DNA of 64,000 bases from Stappia stellulata (GCF_020176715.1 NZ_JAIVMF010000005.1:62001-126000), one strand, 5' to 3'; positions 17,746-26,369 are shown, numbered from the stretch's first letter. The notes: a model not told the origin generated them from the sequence alone. Translations and numbers: made by a program.

Positions 17746-18507
17746 TCAGGCGCGCAGGCGCCAGCCGGTCTTGAAGATCCAGCTGATCACGGCAAGGCAG
17801 ATCACCAGGAACAGGAAGGTCATGAAGACGCTGAGGCCGATGCTCACGTCCGCCTGGCCGTAGAAGCTCCAGCGGAAGCCGCTGATCAGATAGACAACCG
17901 GATTGAACAGCGTGACCGTCTGCCAGAAGGGCGGCAACATGTTGATCGAATAGAAGCTGCCCCCCAGGAAGGCGAGCGGCGTGACCACCAGAAGCGGCAC
18001 GAACTGCAGCTTCTCGAAATTGTCCGCCCAGATGCCCAGGATGAAGCCGAGCAGGGCGAAAGTGACGGCCGTCAGCATCAGGAACAAGAGCATCCAGACG
18101 GGATGCTGGATGTCGAGCGGCACGAACAGATGGGCGGTCGCCAGAATGATCAGGCCGACCAGGATCGATTTCGTCGCCGCCGCGCCGACATAGGCAATGA
18201 CGATCTCCAGATAGGAGACGGGCGCCGACAAGACCTCGTAGATCGTGCCGGTGAAGCGCGGAAAATAGATCCCGAAGGAGGCGTTGCTGACGCTTTGGGT
18301 CAAAAGCGACAGCATGATCAGTCCGGGCACGATGAAGGCGCCGTAGCTGACGCCGTCGACTTCCTCGATGCGCGAGCCGATGGCCGCGCCGAAGACGACG
18401 AAATAGAGCGATGTGGACAGGACCGGCGAGACGATGCTCTGGAACAGCGTGCGGCCGGTGCGCGCCATCTCGAAACGGTAGATGGCCTTGATGGCGTGAA
18501 AATTCAT
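17746..18507 (-). CDS. ABC-2 type exporter permease (YadH-like)
   Basis: A 253-residue integral membrane subunit with six predicted helices and the ABC-2 signature region ([31 protein letters not shown]). Length and pairing match the E. coli YadG/YadH system, which has no settled substrate; related pairs export drugs, polysaccharides or Nod factors. The start codon overlaps the stop of the ATPase gene by four bases (ATGA, 18504-18507), so the two are translationally coupled. Confidence 0.88.
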   Translation of the reverse strand: MNFHAIKAIYRFEMARTGRTLFQSIVSPVLSTSLYFVVFGAAIGSRIEEVDGVSYGAFIVPGLIMLSLLTQSVSNASFGIYFPRFTGTIYEVLSAPVSYLEIVIAYVGAAATKSILVGLIILATAHLFVPLDIQHPVWMLLFLMLTAVTFALLGFILGIWADNFEKLQFVPLLVVTPLAFLGGSFYSINMLPPFWQTVTLFNPVVYLISGFRWSFYGQADVSIGLSVFMTFLFLVICLAVISWIFKTGWRLRA

Positions 18508-19430
18508 GACGGGGCCTTCACGAGATTGACGAAGATGTCCTCAAGCGAGCTTTGCCGCGTCTGCAGGTCGCGGAAGCGGATGCCGGCCGCATGCAGGTCC
18601 TTGAGGAGCGCGGTGATGCCGGTGCGCTCGGCCTGGGTGTCGTAGGTGTAGACCAGCGTTTCGCCGTTCTGCCCGAGCTCCAGGCCGCGTTCGGCGAGCG
18701 TTTCCGGGACGGCTTCCAGCGGGTCGGCAAGATGCAGGATGAGCTGCTTGCGCCCCAATTTGCGCATCAGCTCGACCTTGTCCTCCACCAGGATGATCTC
18801 GCCGCCGTTGATGACGCCGACGCGGTCGGCGAGATCCTCCGCCTCCTCGATGTAGTGGGTGGTCAGGATGATGGTGACGCCGGTCTCCTGCAGGCGGCGC
18901 ACGACCCGCCACATGTCGCGGCGCAGCTCCACGTCGACGCCGGCGGTCGGTTCGTCGAGGAACAGCACCCGCGGCTCATGGGCAAGCGCCTTGGCGATCA
19001 GCACCCGGCGCTTCATTCCGCCGGACAGGGTGATCAGCTTGTTGTCGCGCTTGTCCCAGAGCGACAGGTCCTTCAGCACCTTTTCCACGATGGCGTGGTT
19101 CTTCGGCTTGCCGAACAGGCCGCGGCTGAAATTCACCGTCGCCCAGACCGTCTCGAAGGCGTCGGTTGTGAGCTCCTGCGGCACCAGGCCGATCTCGGCG
19201 CGGGCGGCGCGGAAATCGCGGGCGATGTCGTGACCGTCGACGGTCACGGTGCCGCCGCTGGCGTTGACGATGCCGCAGATGATGCTGATCAGGGTGGTCT
19301 TGCCGGCGCCATTGGGCCCGAGCAGCGCAAACAGCTCGCCGCGCTCGATCTCAAGGTCGATGCCCTTCAGCGCATGGAAGCCGCTGTCATAGACCTTTGA
19401 AAGATTGGATATTTTCAGGATTGGCGACAT
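18504..19430 (-). CDS. ABC exporter ATP-binding subunit (YadG-like)
   Basis: A 308-residue ATPase partner of the downstream ABC-2 permease. Walker [10 protein letters not shown] lies near residue 38, the signature [15 protein letters not shown] near 133, Walker [11 protein letters not shown] near 153, and the H-loop [15 protein letters not shown] near 187. The C-terminal about 90 residues are the extra domain common in exporter ATPases of this type. ATG 19430 ([10 protein letters not shown]) is selected; the frame is open upstream but not conserved. Substrate unknown. Confidence 0.9.
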   Translation of the reverse strand: MSPILKISNLSKVYDSGFHALKGIDLEIERGELFALLGPNGAGKTTLISIICGIVNASGGTVTVDGHDIARDFRAARAEIGLVPQELTTDAFETVWATVNFSRGLFGKPKNHAIVEKVLKDLSLWDKRDNKLITLSGGMKRRVLIAKALAHEPRVLFLDEPTAGVDVELRRDMWRVVRRLQETGVTIILTTHYIEEAEDLADRVGVINGGEIILVEDKVELMRKLGRKQLILHLADPLEAVPETLAERGLELGQNGETLVYTYDTQAERTGITALLKDLHAAGIRFRDLQTRQSSLEDIFVNLVKAPS

Positions 19431-19586
19431 CAATGGGTCTTTGCTTGCTGGAAAGCCGGAGCGGGAGGCGGGACCGACGCCTTGAGCAGGGCGCCAGCCT
19501 CCCGAAAACATGCGCGGAGCATATAGGGATGCGCCGGCGCTTCAACCGTCGTGTAGCCTGTGGCGAACCGCGACGTCCCGGAGCGT

Positions 19587-20141
19587 TCAGCGAATGCCGT
19601 CGTGCCAGCGGTCGGCGCGGGCACGGCCGCGCAGCTGCTCCCAGCGCTCATCCTTGATCCAGCGGATCGGCATCAGCTTTGCGGTCACGCATCCGATCAG
19701 CAAGGAGCCGTTTGCGGTTCGCAACGGCAGGATAAGGCGCTCGTAAAGAAGGTCCATCTCCCGGCCGGCGAGATCCCGCGTCCTGACCGACATGATGTCG
19801 AGATTGGGTTCGCCGGCGATTGCCGCGTGGTAGCCACGCGCCGCACTGCGCTCCAGATCCGTGTCGGGCGTGTGTTCCTCGACGATTGCCGAGCGTGCCC
19901 AGGCCGCGCCATAGCATTCGGCGACGAAGGACTGCGGACCCACGACAAGCAAGCGGGGCGAAAGGCCGGACGACGCCGTGCCGGCGCTCAGAGTCGTGCG
20001 GTCTGCGATATAGCGATGCAGCAGACGCAGGTCCTGCGCGCCGGTATCCAGGTCACGCCAGCACGTCCAGAACGCCTTGATGTCGCCTTGCACGAGACCG
20101 CGATCCAGTGCCGACAGGCTGAGTTGCATCACGTCGTTCAC
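19587..20141 (-). CDS. PAS-like protein of unknown function
   Basis: A 184-residue soluble protein with no assured family. The central part (LLVVGPQSFVAECYGAAWARS ... DIMSVRTRDLAGREMDLLYERLILPLRTANGSLLIGCV) resembles the PAS_5-type fold found in many alphaproteobacterial sensory proteins: a ligand-facing segment, then a YERLxLPL strand. No output domain is attached. The probable start is GTG 20141 with GAGG nearby; ATG 20129 is an alternative. It lies between the ABC exporter and the OmpA-type gene on the same strand. Confidence 0.6.
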   Translation of the reverse strand: MNDVMQLSLSALDRGLVQGDIKAFWTCWRDLDTGAQDLRLLHRYIADRTTLSAGTASSGLSPRLLVVGPQSFVAECYGAAWARSAIVEEHTPDTDLERSAARGYHAAIAGEPNLDIMSVRTRDLAGREMDLLYERLILPLRTANGSLLIGCVTAKLMPIRWIKDERWEQLRGRARADRWHDGIR

Positions 20142-20184
20142 AGTGGCGCCTCGCGGAGCCTGGACAGCAGCGGGTGTGTCGCTC

Positions 20185-20214
20185 AGCCGGGGCCCGTCGT
20201 GGCGGGCCCCGGCT
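20185..20214. terminator. Terminator-like hairpin downstream of the OmpA-type gene
   Basis: AGCCGGGGCCCG (20185-20196) and CGGGCCCCGGCT (20203-20214) form a perfect 12-base-pair stem with a 6-base loop. No T-run follows on the minus strand, so it may be a rho-dependent or RNA-stabilising element instead of an intrinsic terminator. Confidence 0.6.
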
Positions 20215-20228
20215 GCATGCGTGTCGGG

Positions 20229-20807
20229 TCAGAAGCCGACGTTGATCAGCTGAACCCGCCGGTTGATCGCGCCGTCCGGGTTGGAGGGATCGCGCAATTG
20301 CTCCTCGCCCAGCCCGATGGCCTCAAGCTGTTCGGAGGGGACGAAAAAGGTGGTCACCAGCGCCTCGCGGACCGCGTTTGCCCGGCGCTGCGAAAGCTCC
20401 AGATTGTACTCGCGCTTGCCCTTGGCATCGGTGTGGCCGACGACGAAGAAGACCTGGCCCCACAGGTAGGGTGTGTGCAGGGCGTCGGCGATCACGCCGA
20501 TGGTCTCGTAGGATTCCGGCCGGATCCGGTCGGAATCGAAGTCGAAGGTGATCTCGACATTGAACTGGCGCAGCTTTGCAAGCTGCGCGGAGATCGGCAG
20601 CGACGTGGTGGCATTGTCGCCGGGATATTGCTGAATGTTCTGCAGTGCCTGCGCACGGACATCGGCGGCGTTGATCTCCGCCTTGCTCTGGGCGCCCTGC
20701 AGGCTGTTGACGATCTCGTTTCGCGACAGCTGGGTCTGCGCCTGTGCGCCGGCCAGGGTGAGCGGCAGTGCGATGATCGACGCCGCGAAGAGGTGGGGTA
20801 ACTTCAA
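20229..20807 (-). CDS. OmpA-type peptidoglycan-associated protein
   Basis: A 192-residue exported protein. The signal peptide (MKLPHLFAASIIALPLTLAGAQAQ) is followed by a short spacer and an OmpA C-terminal domain from about residue 75: FNVEITFDFDSDRIRPES, VVGHTDAKGKREYNLELSQRRANAVREAL and the ending NRRVQLINVGF. Such domains bind diaminopimelate in peptidoglycan in the periplasm. The start is taken as TTG 20807 because GGAGGA lies six bases before it; a longer frame to 20864 would overlap the neighbouring gene. That upstream gene, encoding a cysteine-rich protein, ends 40 bases away. Confidence 0.85.
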   Translation of the reverse strand: MKLPHLFAASIIALPLTLAGAQAQTQLSRNEIVNSLQGAQSKAEINAADVRAQALQNIQQYPGDNATTSLPISAQLAKLRQFNVEITFDFDSDRIRPESYETIGVIADALHTPYLWGQVFFVVGHTDAKGKREYNLELSQRRANAVREALVTTFFVPSEQLEAIGLGEEQLRDPSNPDGAINRRVQLINVGF

Positions 20808-20847
20808 GACACGTCCTCCGTAGGATTGCGGTCCAAGCCGGGCGGGC

Positions 20848-21273
20848 TCAGCGATAACCGGCATCGTCGATCGCCTGATTGCAGTCGGCGCTGACGCTTG
20901 GCTGCGCCTTCAGCAGGCACCGCAGGACATGGCCCTTACCCGGTTCGGTTCCGCTGCACAGACGGCGGGCGTCGCGGTCGCAAATCCTGGACACGACGGA
21001 TTGCGCGGCGAGCCGGGTCTGCAGGGAAACATAGACGCCGGCATAGTCCGCCTTGCAGCGGGGAGAAATGCGCGCTTCATTCTCGGCCAGGCATTTCTGG
21101 ATGCGACCGTTGCCGATGTTGGCGGTCTTGCAATACTTCTGAATGTCCTCGCCGCAACTCGAACTCAGGATCTTGATCGCATCGGCGAAACCGATGGTCT
21201 GGGCATAGGCGCCCTGCGTGTGGATTATGGTTCCGACCAGCAGAAAAATGGCCGCCCAAAGTGATTTTGACAT
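20848..21273 (-). CDS. Cysteine-rich exported protein
   Basis: A 141-residue protein with a signal peptide (MSKSLWAAIFLLVGTIIHTQGAYA). Six to eight cysteines in the mature part are arranged as two repeats: SSSCGEDIQKYCKTANIGNGRIQKCL and ISRICDRDARRLCSGTEPGKGHVLRCL, each followed by another Cys. The spacing resembles the Cys-rich GLG1 repeat seen in exported bacterial and eukaryotic proteins. Function is unknown. ATG 21273 has a G-rich ribosome binding site. It probably shares a transcript with the OmpA-type gene 40 bases downstream, which suggests an envelope role. Confidence 0.72.
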   Translation of the reverse strand: MSKSLWAAIFLLVGTIIHTQGAYAQTIGFADAIKILSSSCGEDIQKYCKTANIGNGRIQKCLAENEARISPRCKADYAGVYVSLQTRLAAQSVVSRICDRDARRLCSGTEPGKGHVLRCLLKAQPSVSADCNQAIDDAGYR

Positions 21274-21448
21274 TCGCACCCCCCGGGAATGTTTTTTGCC
21301 GCCCATCGGCAAAAACAATCTGAATTGTCATCTTATTCCAATGGCATGAAAGATCCATCTTGATACTTGTCGCAAGGGGCCTTCGCACACTGCGGGCTCG
21401 CGCATATCCTGACAGAAAGCGGCATCGCGAACGGAGGGACGAGGGCAG

Positions 21449-22420
21449 ATGAGCGGACACTCCTACCAGGCAGGTCGGTTGAACCTTCCCTTCGTCGGGA
21501 TCGCGACCTTCGGCAAGCGCCCCTATTGCGAGGACTGGTCGAAACTCGATGCCGATGTTGGCGTACTCGGCGCGCCGTTCGATTTCGGCACGCAGTTTCG
21601 CGCCGGGGCCCGGTTCGGTCCGCGGGCCATCCGCGAGGCGTCGACGCTGTTTTCCTTCGGTCACGCCGGCGCCTACGACCATGAGGACGACGCTACCTAT
21701 CTGCCGGAAAGCGTCCGGATCGCGGATCTCGGCGACGCCGACATCGTGCATACCGACACGGTGGCAAGCCACGCCAATATTGCAGCCGGGGTGCGGGCGA
21801 TGCTGGAGGCCGGAGCCTTTCCGGTGGTGCTCGGCGGCGACCATTCGGTCAACATCCCCTGCATCGATGCCTTCGAGGAGTATGGACCGATCCATATCCT
21901 GCAGATCGACGCGCATCTGGATTTCGTCGACGAGCGCCACGGCGTGCGCAACGGACATGGCAATCCGATGCGCCGGGCGGCGGAAAAGGACTATGTCACC
22001 GGGCTGACGCAGGTCGGCATCCGCAACGTCTCCTCGACCGCCCGCGAGGGCTACGAGGCGGCACGCGCCTTCGGTTCCGACATTCTCTCGGTGCGCCAGA
22101 TGCGCAAGCTCGGCCCGGAGGGCGTGATCGCGCGCATCCCGGAAGGGGCAAGGGTCTATGTCACCCTCGACATCGATGGCTTCTGCCCGTCGATCGCACC
22201 TGGCACGGGAACGCCCAGCCACGGCGGCTTTCTCTATTACGAGGTGCTGGAGATGCTGCAGGCGCTGAGCCGTCGCCACGAGGTGGTCGGCATCGATCTG
22301 GTGGAAGTGGCGCCGGACTACGACCAGACCGGCTCGACGGCAATCCTCGCCGCGCAGATCCTGCTGAATTTCCTGGGGTTCGTGTTCCACGAACGCGAGC
22401 AGCGGCGGGGAGGCGCCTGA
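21449..22420 (+). CDS. speB: Agmatinase / arginase-family ureohydrolase
   Basis: A 323-residue manganese enzyme predicted to hydrolyse agmatine to putrescine and urea. Metal-binding motifs are intact: GGDHSV near residue 129, DAHLDFVDE near 153 and TLDIDGFCPSIAPGTGTP near 238. The sequence is clearly in the agmatinase/guanidino-acid hydrolase branch, but whether the substrate is agmatine or another guanidino compound cannot be proven here. ATG 21449 follows GGAGGGACGAGGGCAG. Transcribed away from the cysteine-rich gene. The region before it holds a TTGCCG/CGGCAA repeat near 21298. Confidence 0.85.
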   Translation: MSGHSYQAGRLNLPFVGIATFGKRPYCEDWSKLDADVGVLGAPFDFGTQFRAGARFGPRAIREASTLFSFGHAGAYDHEDDATYLPESVRIADLGDADIVHTDTVASHANIAAGVRAMLEAGAFPVVLGGDHSVNIPCIDAFEEYGPIHILQIDAHLDFVDERHGVRNGHGNPMRRAAEKDYVTGLTQVGIRNVSSTAREGYEAARAFGSDILSVRQMRKLGPEGVIARIPEGARVYVTLDIDGFCPSIAPGTGTPSHGGFLYYEVLEMLQALSRRHEVVGIDLVEVAPDYDQTGSTAILAAQILLNFLGFVFHEREQRRGGA

Positions 22421-22486
22421 CGCGGAGGACGCGTGTTTGCAGCGCCGAAGCGCACTGTCTCATCTATCGTCAGGAAGAGAAGGGAG

Positions 22487-22562
22487 TGGTGGGTGCACGG
22501 GGATTCGAACCCAGGACCGGCTGATTAAGAGTCAGCTGCTCTACCAACTGAGCTATACACCC
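22487..22562 (-). tRNA. tRNA-Lys(CTT)
   Basis: Read leftward, a full cloverleaf. The acceptor stem is GGGTGTA/TGCACCC, and the D-arm contains AGCTCAGTTGGTAGAGC. The anticodon stem GCTGA/TCAGC encloses loop CTCTTAA, giving anticodon CTT. The T-arm is CTGGGTTCGAATCCCCG (with the GTTCGAATC loop). CCA is encoded at 22489-22487. Confidence 0.97.
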
Positions 22563-22810
22563 ACGGCCAATGCGGCCAAACGGCGGAAGCGGCAATCGCC
22601 CGCGCCGTGGAGTGGGTATATACAAAGCCCGGCGGGGTGTTGCAAGGGGCTTTTCGCGTTTAGTGACTGCTCACGTTCGAAGCTGGGGATATCCGCGCAG
22701 CGCACTGGATGTAGCCCGGTTTCCATCGGCAGGTTTTGCAGGGGAAATCGGATCGTCTGCAACATTCGACAAGATTTGCCATTCCGCGGCGAAATTTCCT
22801 GACATAGCGC

Positions 22811-22839
22811 TTGACCCCTTGGGAGGGCGCGTCTAGTTT
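22811..22839 (+). promoter_or_regulatory. Sigma-70-like promoter of the ilv leader
   Basis: TTGACC at 22811-22816 and TAGTTT at 22834-22839 are separated by exactly 17 bases. It lies about 90 bases upstream of the leader peptide. The 240 bases between it and the tRNA contain no convincing gene. Confidence 0.6.
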
Positions 22840-22928
22840 GCGCGGCGTCGGGTGACGGCAGTTCGTGCGGGGGCAGATGCCCCGTCGGACAGGCCGGACG
22901 CGACACCGGCAAAACGGGAGTGGTACGA

Positions 22929-22985
22929 ATGATGGGCTTTACGCTCATTCTTGTAGGCGAGGCGCGCGCGAACGGGACGAGGTGA
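22929..22985 (+). CDS. ilv leader peptide (attenuator peptide)
   Basis: An 18-codon reading frame, MMGFTLILVGEARANGTR, with GGGAGTGG upstream. Four consecutive regulatory codons (CTC ATT CTT GTA; Leu-Ile-Leu-Val) stand in its first half. It is followed by a hairpin and an intrinsic terminator before ilvI, the layout of a ribosome-mediated attenuator sensing charged tRNAs for branched-chain amino acids. Too short for ordinary gene callers. Confidence 0.8.
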   Translation: MMGFTLILVGEARANGTR

Positions 22986-22998
22986 CACTCGTTTCCCG
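22973..22998 (+). promoter_or_regulatory. Leader hairpin overlapping the ilv leader stop codon
   Basis: CGGGACGAG pairs with CTCGTTTCCCG (one bulged base), enclosing GTGACA. It covers the end of the leader peptide and could be the pause structure that competes with an antiterminator form of the next hairpin. Confidence 0.5.
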
Positions 22999-23014
22999 AC
23001 GATGATGCGCGCAC

Positions 23015-23038
23015 AAGGCCTCCTCGGGGGCCTTTTTT
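23015..23038 (+). terminator. ilvI attenuator terminator
   Basis: AAGGCCTC pairs with GGGGCCTT-type sequence across a small loop, followed by six T residues. It sits about 30 bases after the leader peptide and 115 bases before ilvI. Confidence 0.82.
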
Positions 23039-23153
23039 ATTGCCTGAAGGTCGTGCCCGGACTGTCCGCCTCAATCGCGGCGGGGCCGTTGCGCCAAACC
23101 AGAACGATGACATGTGTCGAGACAGCAAGCTGCGATAATCGAGGAAAGCGAAA

Positions 23154-24920
23154 ATGAAGCGCGAGATGACCGGCGCCGAGATGGTGCTCCAGGCACTCAA
23201 GGATCAAGGGGTCCAGCATGTGTTCGGCTACCCCGGTGGTGCCGTGCTTCCGATTTACGATGAAATTATCCAGCAGGACGATGTCGCGCATATTCTCGTG
23301 CGTCACGAGCAGGGCGCCGGCCATGCGGCCGAGGGCTATGCCCGTTCGACCGGCAAGCCCGGCGTGGTGCTCGTCACCTCCGGTCCCGGCGCGACCAATA
23401 TGGTCACCGCGCTGACCGATGCGATGCTCGATTCGATCCCCATGGTCTGCATCACCGGCCAGGTGCCGACGCATCTGATCGGCAATGACGCCTTTCAGGA
23501 ATGCGACACCGTCGGCATCACCCGGCCCTGCACCAAGCACAACTGGCTGGTGCGCGACGTCAAGGACCTGCCGCGCATCCTGCACGAGGCCTTTTACGTC
23601 GCGACCGCCGGGCGTCCCGGTCCGGTCGTCGTCGACATCCCCAAGGACGTGCAGTTCGCCACCGGCACCTATGAGGCGCCGGGCACCGTCGCGCACAAGA
23701 GCTACCGCCCGCGCCTTAAGGGCGACATGGAGGCGATCCGCGGCGCCATCGAGCTTCTCGCGCGGGCGCGCCGGCCGATTCTCTATACCGGCGGCGGTGT
23801 GATCAATTCGGGCACGGCGGCCTGCCACCTGCTGCGCGAATTCGCCCAGATGACCGGCATTCCGGTGACCTCGACGCTGATGGGGCTTGGCGCCTATCCG
23901 GCGTCGGGCAAGGAGTGGCTCGGCATGCTCGGCATGCACGGCACCTATGAAGCCAACATGGCGATGCACGATTGCGACGTGATGGTGAACATCGGCGCGC
24001 GTTTCGACGACCGCATCACCGGGCGTCTCGATGCCTTTTCGCCGAACTCGCTGAAGGTGCATATCGACATCGACCCGTCGTCGATCAACAAGACGGTGAA
24101 GGTCGATATCCCCATTGTCGGCGATGTCGGCCACGTTCTGGAAGACATGGTGCGGCTGTGGCGCAGCGGCGGCCATTCGCTCAATGCCGAGGCGCAGAAG
24201 GACTGGTGGGCGCAGATCGACACCTGGCGGGCGCGCAATTCGCTGGCCTACCGTCCGACGGACGACGTCATCATGCCGCAATACGCGATCCAGCGGCTCT
24301 ATGAGCTGACCAAGGACCGGGAGACCTATGTGTCGACCGAGGTCGGCCAGCACCAGATGTGGGCGGCGCAGTTCTACGGCTTTGAATCGCCGAACCGCTG
24401 GCTGACATCGGGCGGTCTCGGCACGATGGGCTACGGTCTGCCCGCGGCGATCGGCGCGCAGGTCGCGCATCCGGACGCGCTGTGCGTCGATATTGCCGGC
24501 GACGCCTCGATCCTGATGAACATCCAGGAAATGTCGACGGCGGTGCAGTTCGGCCTGCCGGTGAAGGTGTTCATCCTGAACAACCAGTACATGGGCATGG
24601 TGCGCCAGTGGCAGCAGCTGCTGCACGGCAACCGCCTGTCGAACTCCTACATGGAAAGCCTTCCCGACTTCGTGAAGCTGGCGGAAGCCTATGGCGGCCA
24701 CGGGATCCGAGTGGAGAAGCCCGGTGATCTGGATGCGGCCATCGAGGAAATGATCGCAACCCCCAAGCCGGTGATCTTCGACTGCCGGGTCGCGAGCCTC
24801 GCCAACTGTTTCCCGATGATCCCGTCCGGCAAGGCGCATAACGAAATGCTTCTGCCCGACGAGGCCAACGACGAAGCGGTGGCCTCGGCCATTTCCTCCG
24901 AAGGCAAGGCGCTCGTGTGA
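23154..24920 (+). CDS. ilvI: Acetolactate synthase large subunit
   Basis: Thiamine-diphosphate enzyme that makes acetolactate and acetohydroxybutyrate, the first common step of valine, leucine and isoleucine synthesis. The 588 residues carry the full three-domain fold. The catalytic Glu region is [18 protein letters not shown] near residue 48, the FAD-binding middle domain contains [13 protein letters not shown] near 278, and the TPP/Mg motif is [15 protein letters not shown] at about 446-470 with the Asn of [13 protein letters not shown]. The gene is controlled by the upstream leader-peptide attenuator. The regulatory subunit gene ilvH follows 456 bases later, separated by a small membrane-protein gene, which is unusual. 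Confidence 0.96.
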   Translation: MKREMTGAEMVLQALKDQGVQHVFGYPGGAVLPIYDEIIQQDDVAHILVRHEQGAGHAAEGYARSTGKPGVVLVTSGPGATNMVTALTDAMLDSIPMVCITGQVPTHLIGNDAFQECDTVGITRPCTKHNWLVRDVKDLPRILHEAFYVATAGRPGPVVVDIPKDVQFATGTYEAPGTVAHKSYRPRLKGDMEAIRGAIELLARARRPILYTGGGVINSGTAACHLLREFAQMTGIPVTSTLMGLGAYPASGKEWLGMLGMHGTYEANMAMHDCDVMVNIGARFDDRITGRLDAFSPNSLKVHIDIDPSSINKTVKVDIPIVGDVGHVLEDMVRLWRSGGHSLNAEAQKDWWAQIDTWRARNSLAYRPTDDVIMPQYAIQRLYELTKDRETYVSTEVGQHQMWAAQFYGFESPNRWLTSGGLGTMGYGLPAAIGAQVAHPDALCVDIAGDASILMNIQEMSTAVQFGLPVKVFILNNQYMGMVRQWQQLLHGNRLSNSYMESLPDFVKLAEAYGGHGIRVEKPGDLDAAIEEMIATPKPVIFDCRVASLANCFPMIPSGKAHNEMLLPDEANDEAVASAISSEGKALV

Positions 24921-24933
24921 GCTTTGCCTGACA

Positions 24934-25380
24934 ATGACCGCCCTTGCCGTATTCGGATTGATACTTGCGTATCCTCTTCTGCTCCTTGGCTACACTGGAA
25001 CGTGTACCCAGGGAGCAAACGGGCCTTTTTTGACCGGCGCGATTCTTGGCGGTGTGCCGCTTGTTCTCTCGCTGATCGGGAGTATCGGAGCTCTTTATAG
25101 AGAGCGCGGGGGGCGGTCCCATTCCGCTTTGGCAGTGTCGGGGTGCGTCGGACTATTGGGATGGGCGCTTGTGGCACTCAACCACGGGGTTTCAAGAGGT
25201 GTTCTCCTATTCGGCACACCCTGCGGGCAGGGGTATGAGCATGCAGGGCGTCCGCTGTCCAACTGGCTGTCGGTTCTCCTGCTGACCTCATATCTCGTGC
25301 TCCCTGCCGTCGTCGCTTCGATCAACTCCGTGCTGGCTTTTCGACTGTTGAGAAAGATACCGGGAACGAAAAAACCATGA
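24934..25380 (+). CDS. Small four-helix membrane protein inserted between ilvI and ilvH
   Basis: A 148-residue protein of no family I recognise. Four hydrophobic segments lie at about residues 4-20, 32-53, 63-84 and 108-138, and the C-terminus is basic (RLLRKIPGTKKP), probably cytoplasmic. Two cysteines (about 24 and 96) would lie in loops on the same side. The DNA is visibly less GC-rich than the ilv genes and uses more A/T-ending codons, a sign of separate origin. The ribosome binding site is weak, and the gene begins 13 bases after ilvI. It ends in ATGA overlapping the ilvH start, so ilvH translation is likely coupled to it. It could be a chance insertion or a local accessory of branched-chain metabolism. 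Confidence 0.72.
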   Translation: MTALAVFGLILAYPLLLLGYTGTCTQGANGPFLTGAILGGVPLVLSLIGSIGALYRERGGRSHSALAVSGCVGLLGWALVALNHGVSRGVLLFGTPCGQGYEHAGRPLSNWLSVLLLTSYLVLPAVVASINSVLAFRLLRKIPGTKKP

Positions 25381-25949
25381 ACGCACAGAACCTGAATGCG
25401 CCGTCCGCCTACTTCATGGCAGAGGTGAGCGAAGTCTCCGAAAGCCACACGCTCTCGGTCCTCGTCGACAACGAGCCGGGTGTCCTTGCCCGGGTGATCG
25501 GTCTTTTCTCCGGGCGCGGCTACAACATCGACAGCCTGACGGTGTCGGAGACGGAGCACGAGAAGCACCTGTCGCGCATCACCATCGTGACCACCGGAAC
25601 GCCGATGGTGATCGAGCAGATCCACCATCAGCTTGAACGGCTGGTGCCGGTGCACCGGGTCACCAACCTGACGGTGGAGGCCCGCCGGCGAAACTTCGAA
25701 AAGCCGCTGGAACGCGAACTGGTGCTGATCAAGGTGGCCGGCGTCGGCGAAAAGCGGCTCGAGGCCCTGCGCTTGGCCGATGCCTTCAAGGCGACGGTGA
25801 TCGATGCGACGGCGGAGCATTTCGTCTTCGAGATCACCGGACGGACCAACAAGATCGAACAGTTCATCGGCATTTTGAAGCCGCTCGGACTGGTGGAAGT
25901 GTCGCGCTCCGGCGTCGCCGCATTGCAGCGCGGTCCGGAAGGGCTTTAA
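25377..25949 (+). CDS. ilvH: Acetolactate synthase small (regulatory) subunit
   Basis: A 190-residue regulatory partner of IlvI, giving activation and valine feedback inhibition. The N-terminal ACT domain is visible (HTLSVLVDNEPGVLARVIGLFSGRGYNIDSL, about residues 22-52), then the ALS_ss_C domain with ELVLIKV and FVFEITG-x-x-NKIEQFI. The start overlaps the preceding membrane-protein gene by four bases. Conservation appears complete, so function is not obviously disturbed by the insertion. Confidence 0.95.
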   Translation: MNAQNLNAPSAYFMAEVSEVSESHTLSVLVDNEPGVLARVIGLFSGRGYNIDSLTVSETEHEKHLSRITIVTTGTPMVIEQIHHQLERLVPVHRVTNLTVEARRRNFEKPLERELVLIKVAGVGEKRLEALRLADAFKATVIDATAEHFVFEITGRTNKIEQFIGILKPLGLVEVSRSGVAALQRGPEGL

Positions 25950-25967
25950 GCTCGACCGCGCCGGTGC

Positions 25968-25996
25968 TTGCATCGGCGCGGGCTTTCCGCTACCAA
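25968..25996 (+). promoter_or_regulatory. Possible promoter of the leuA leader
   Basis: TTGCAT (25968-25973) and TACCAA (25991-25996) are separated by 17 bases, about 140 bases upstream of the leader peptide. The -10 match is weak. Confidence 0.35.
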
Positions 25997-26134
25997 ATTG
26001 TTAACGGTTTGGTCAGTCTTTCCGGTGACCCTCGGGGTCTGCCGAAAAGTCACGCGATGACCGGCAATACGGACAGACCGCCCCGGCCACCTTCGTTGGC
26101 CCGTCGGGCGCAAGACACGGGAAACGAGATCCGC

Positions 26135-26236
26135 ATGATCGCCGCTGGCACCATTGCCGCTTCTGCGATCGACGCGCACAGCTTGCGCGGCGGACTGCTA
26201 CCGATTTCCGGTCTCCTTCTTCTTATCAGCCCCTGA
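26135..26236 (+). CDS. leuA leader peptide
   Basis: A 33-codon frame that ends in GGLLPISGLLLLISP, with six leucine codons in eleven positions, including four in a row (CTC CTT CTT CTT). Its stop lies in the left arm of a strong hairpin (26230-26279), 134 bases before leuA. The position and composition fit the leucine attenuation leaders predicted upstream of leuA in alphaproteobacteria. The start could be elsewhere in the frame, which is open from 25964. Confidence 0.65.
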   Translation: MIAAGTIAASAIDAHSLRGGLLPISGLLLLISP

Positions 26237-26279
26237 GCGCTGACTGCTTCCGCCATGACCGGGAGCGGGCACTCAGGGG
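26230..26279 (+). promoter_or_regulatory. Hairpin at the end of the leuA leader peptide
   Basis: CCCCTGAG (26230-26237) and CTCAGGGG (26272-26279) are perfect complements, with an inner pairing of GCTTCCG with CCGGGAGC. The left arm contains the leader stop codon. No T-run follows, so regulation may act by RNA structure without intrinsic termination. Confidence 0.6.
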
Positions 26280-26369
26280 AGCCAGCATCATTCCCAACAC
26301 CAGATTTTGATAGGCTTCGCGCGCAACGCATCTGCGGCGCCGAACCAGGCTAAAGAGGAAACCCGACCC

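Noticed and set aside
23037-24839. Long minus-strand frame of about 600 codons over ilvI
   Set aside because: It mirrors ilvI in a GC-rich sequence. ilvI has clear motifs and the antisense product is Arg/His/Asp-rich without any fold.
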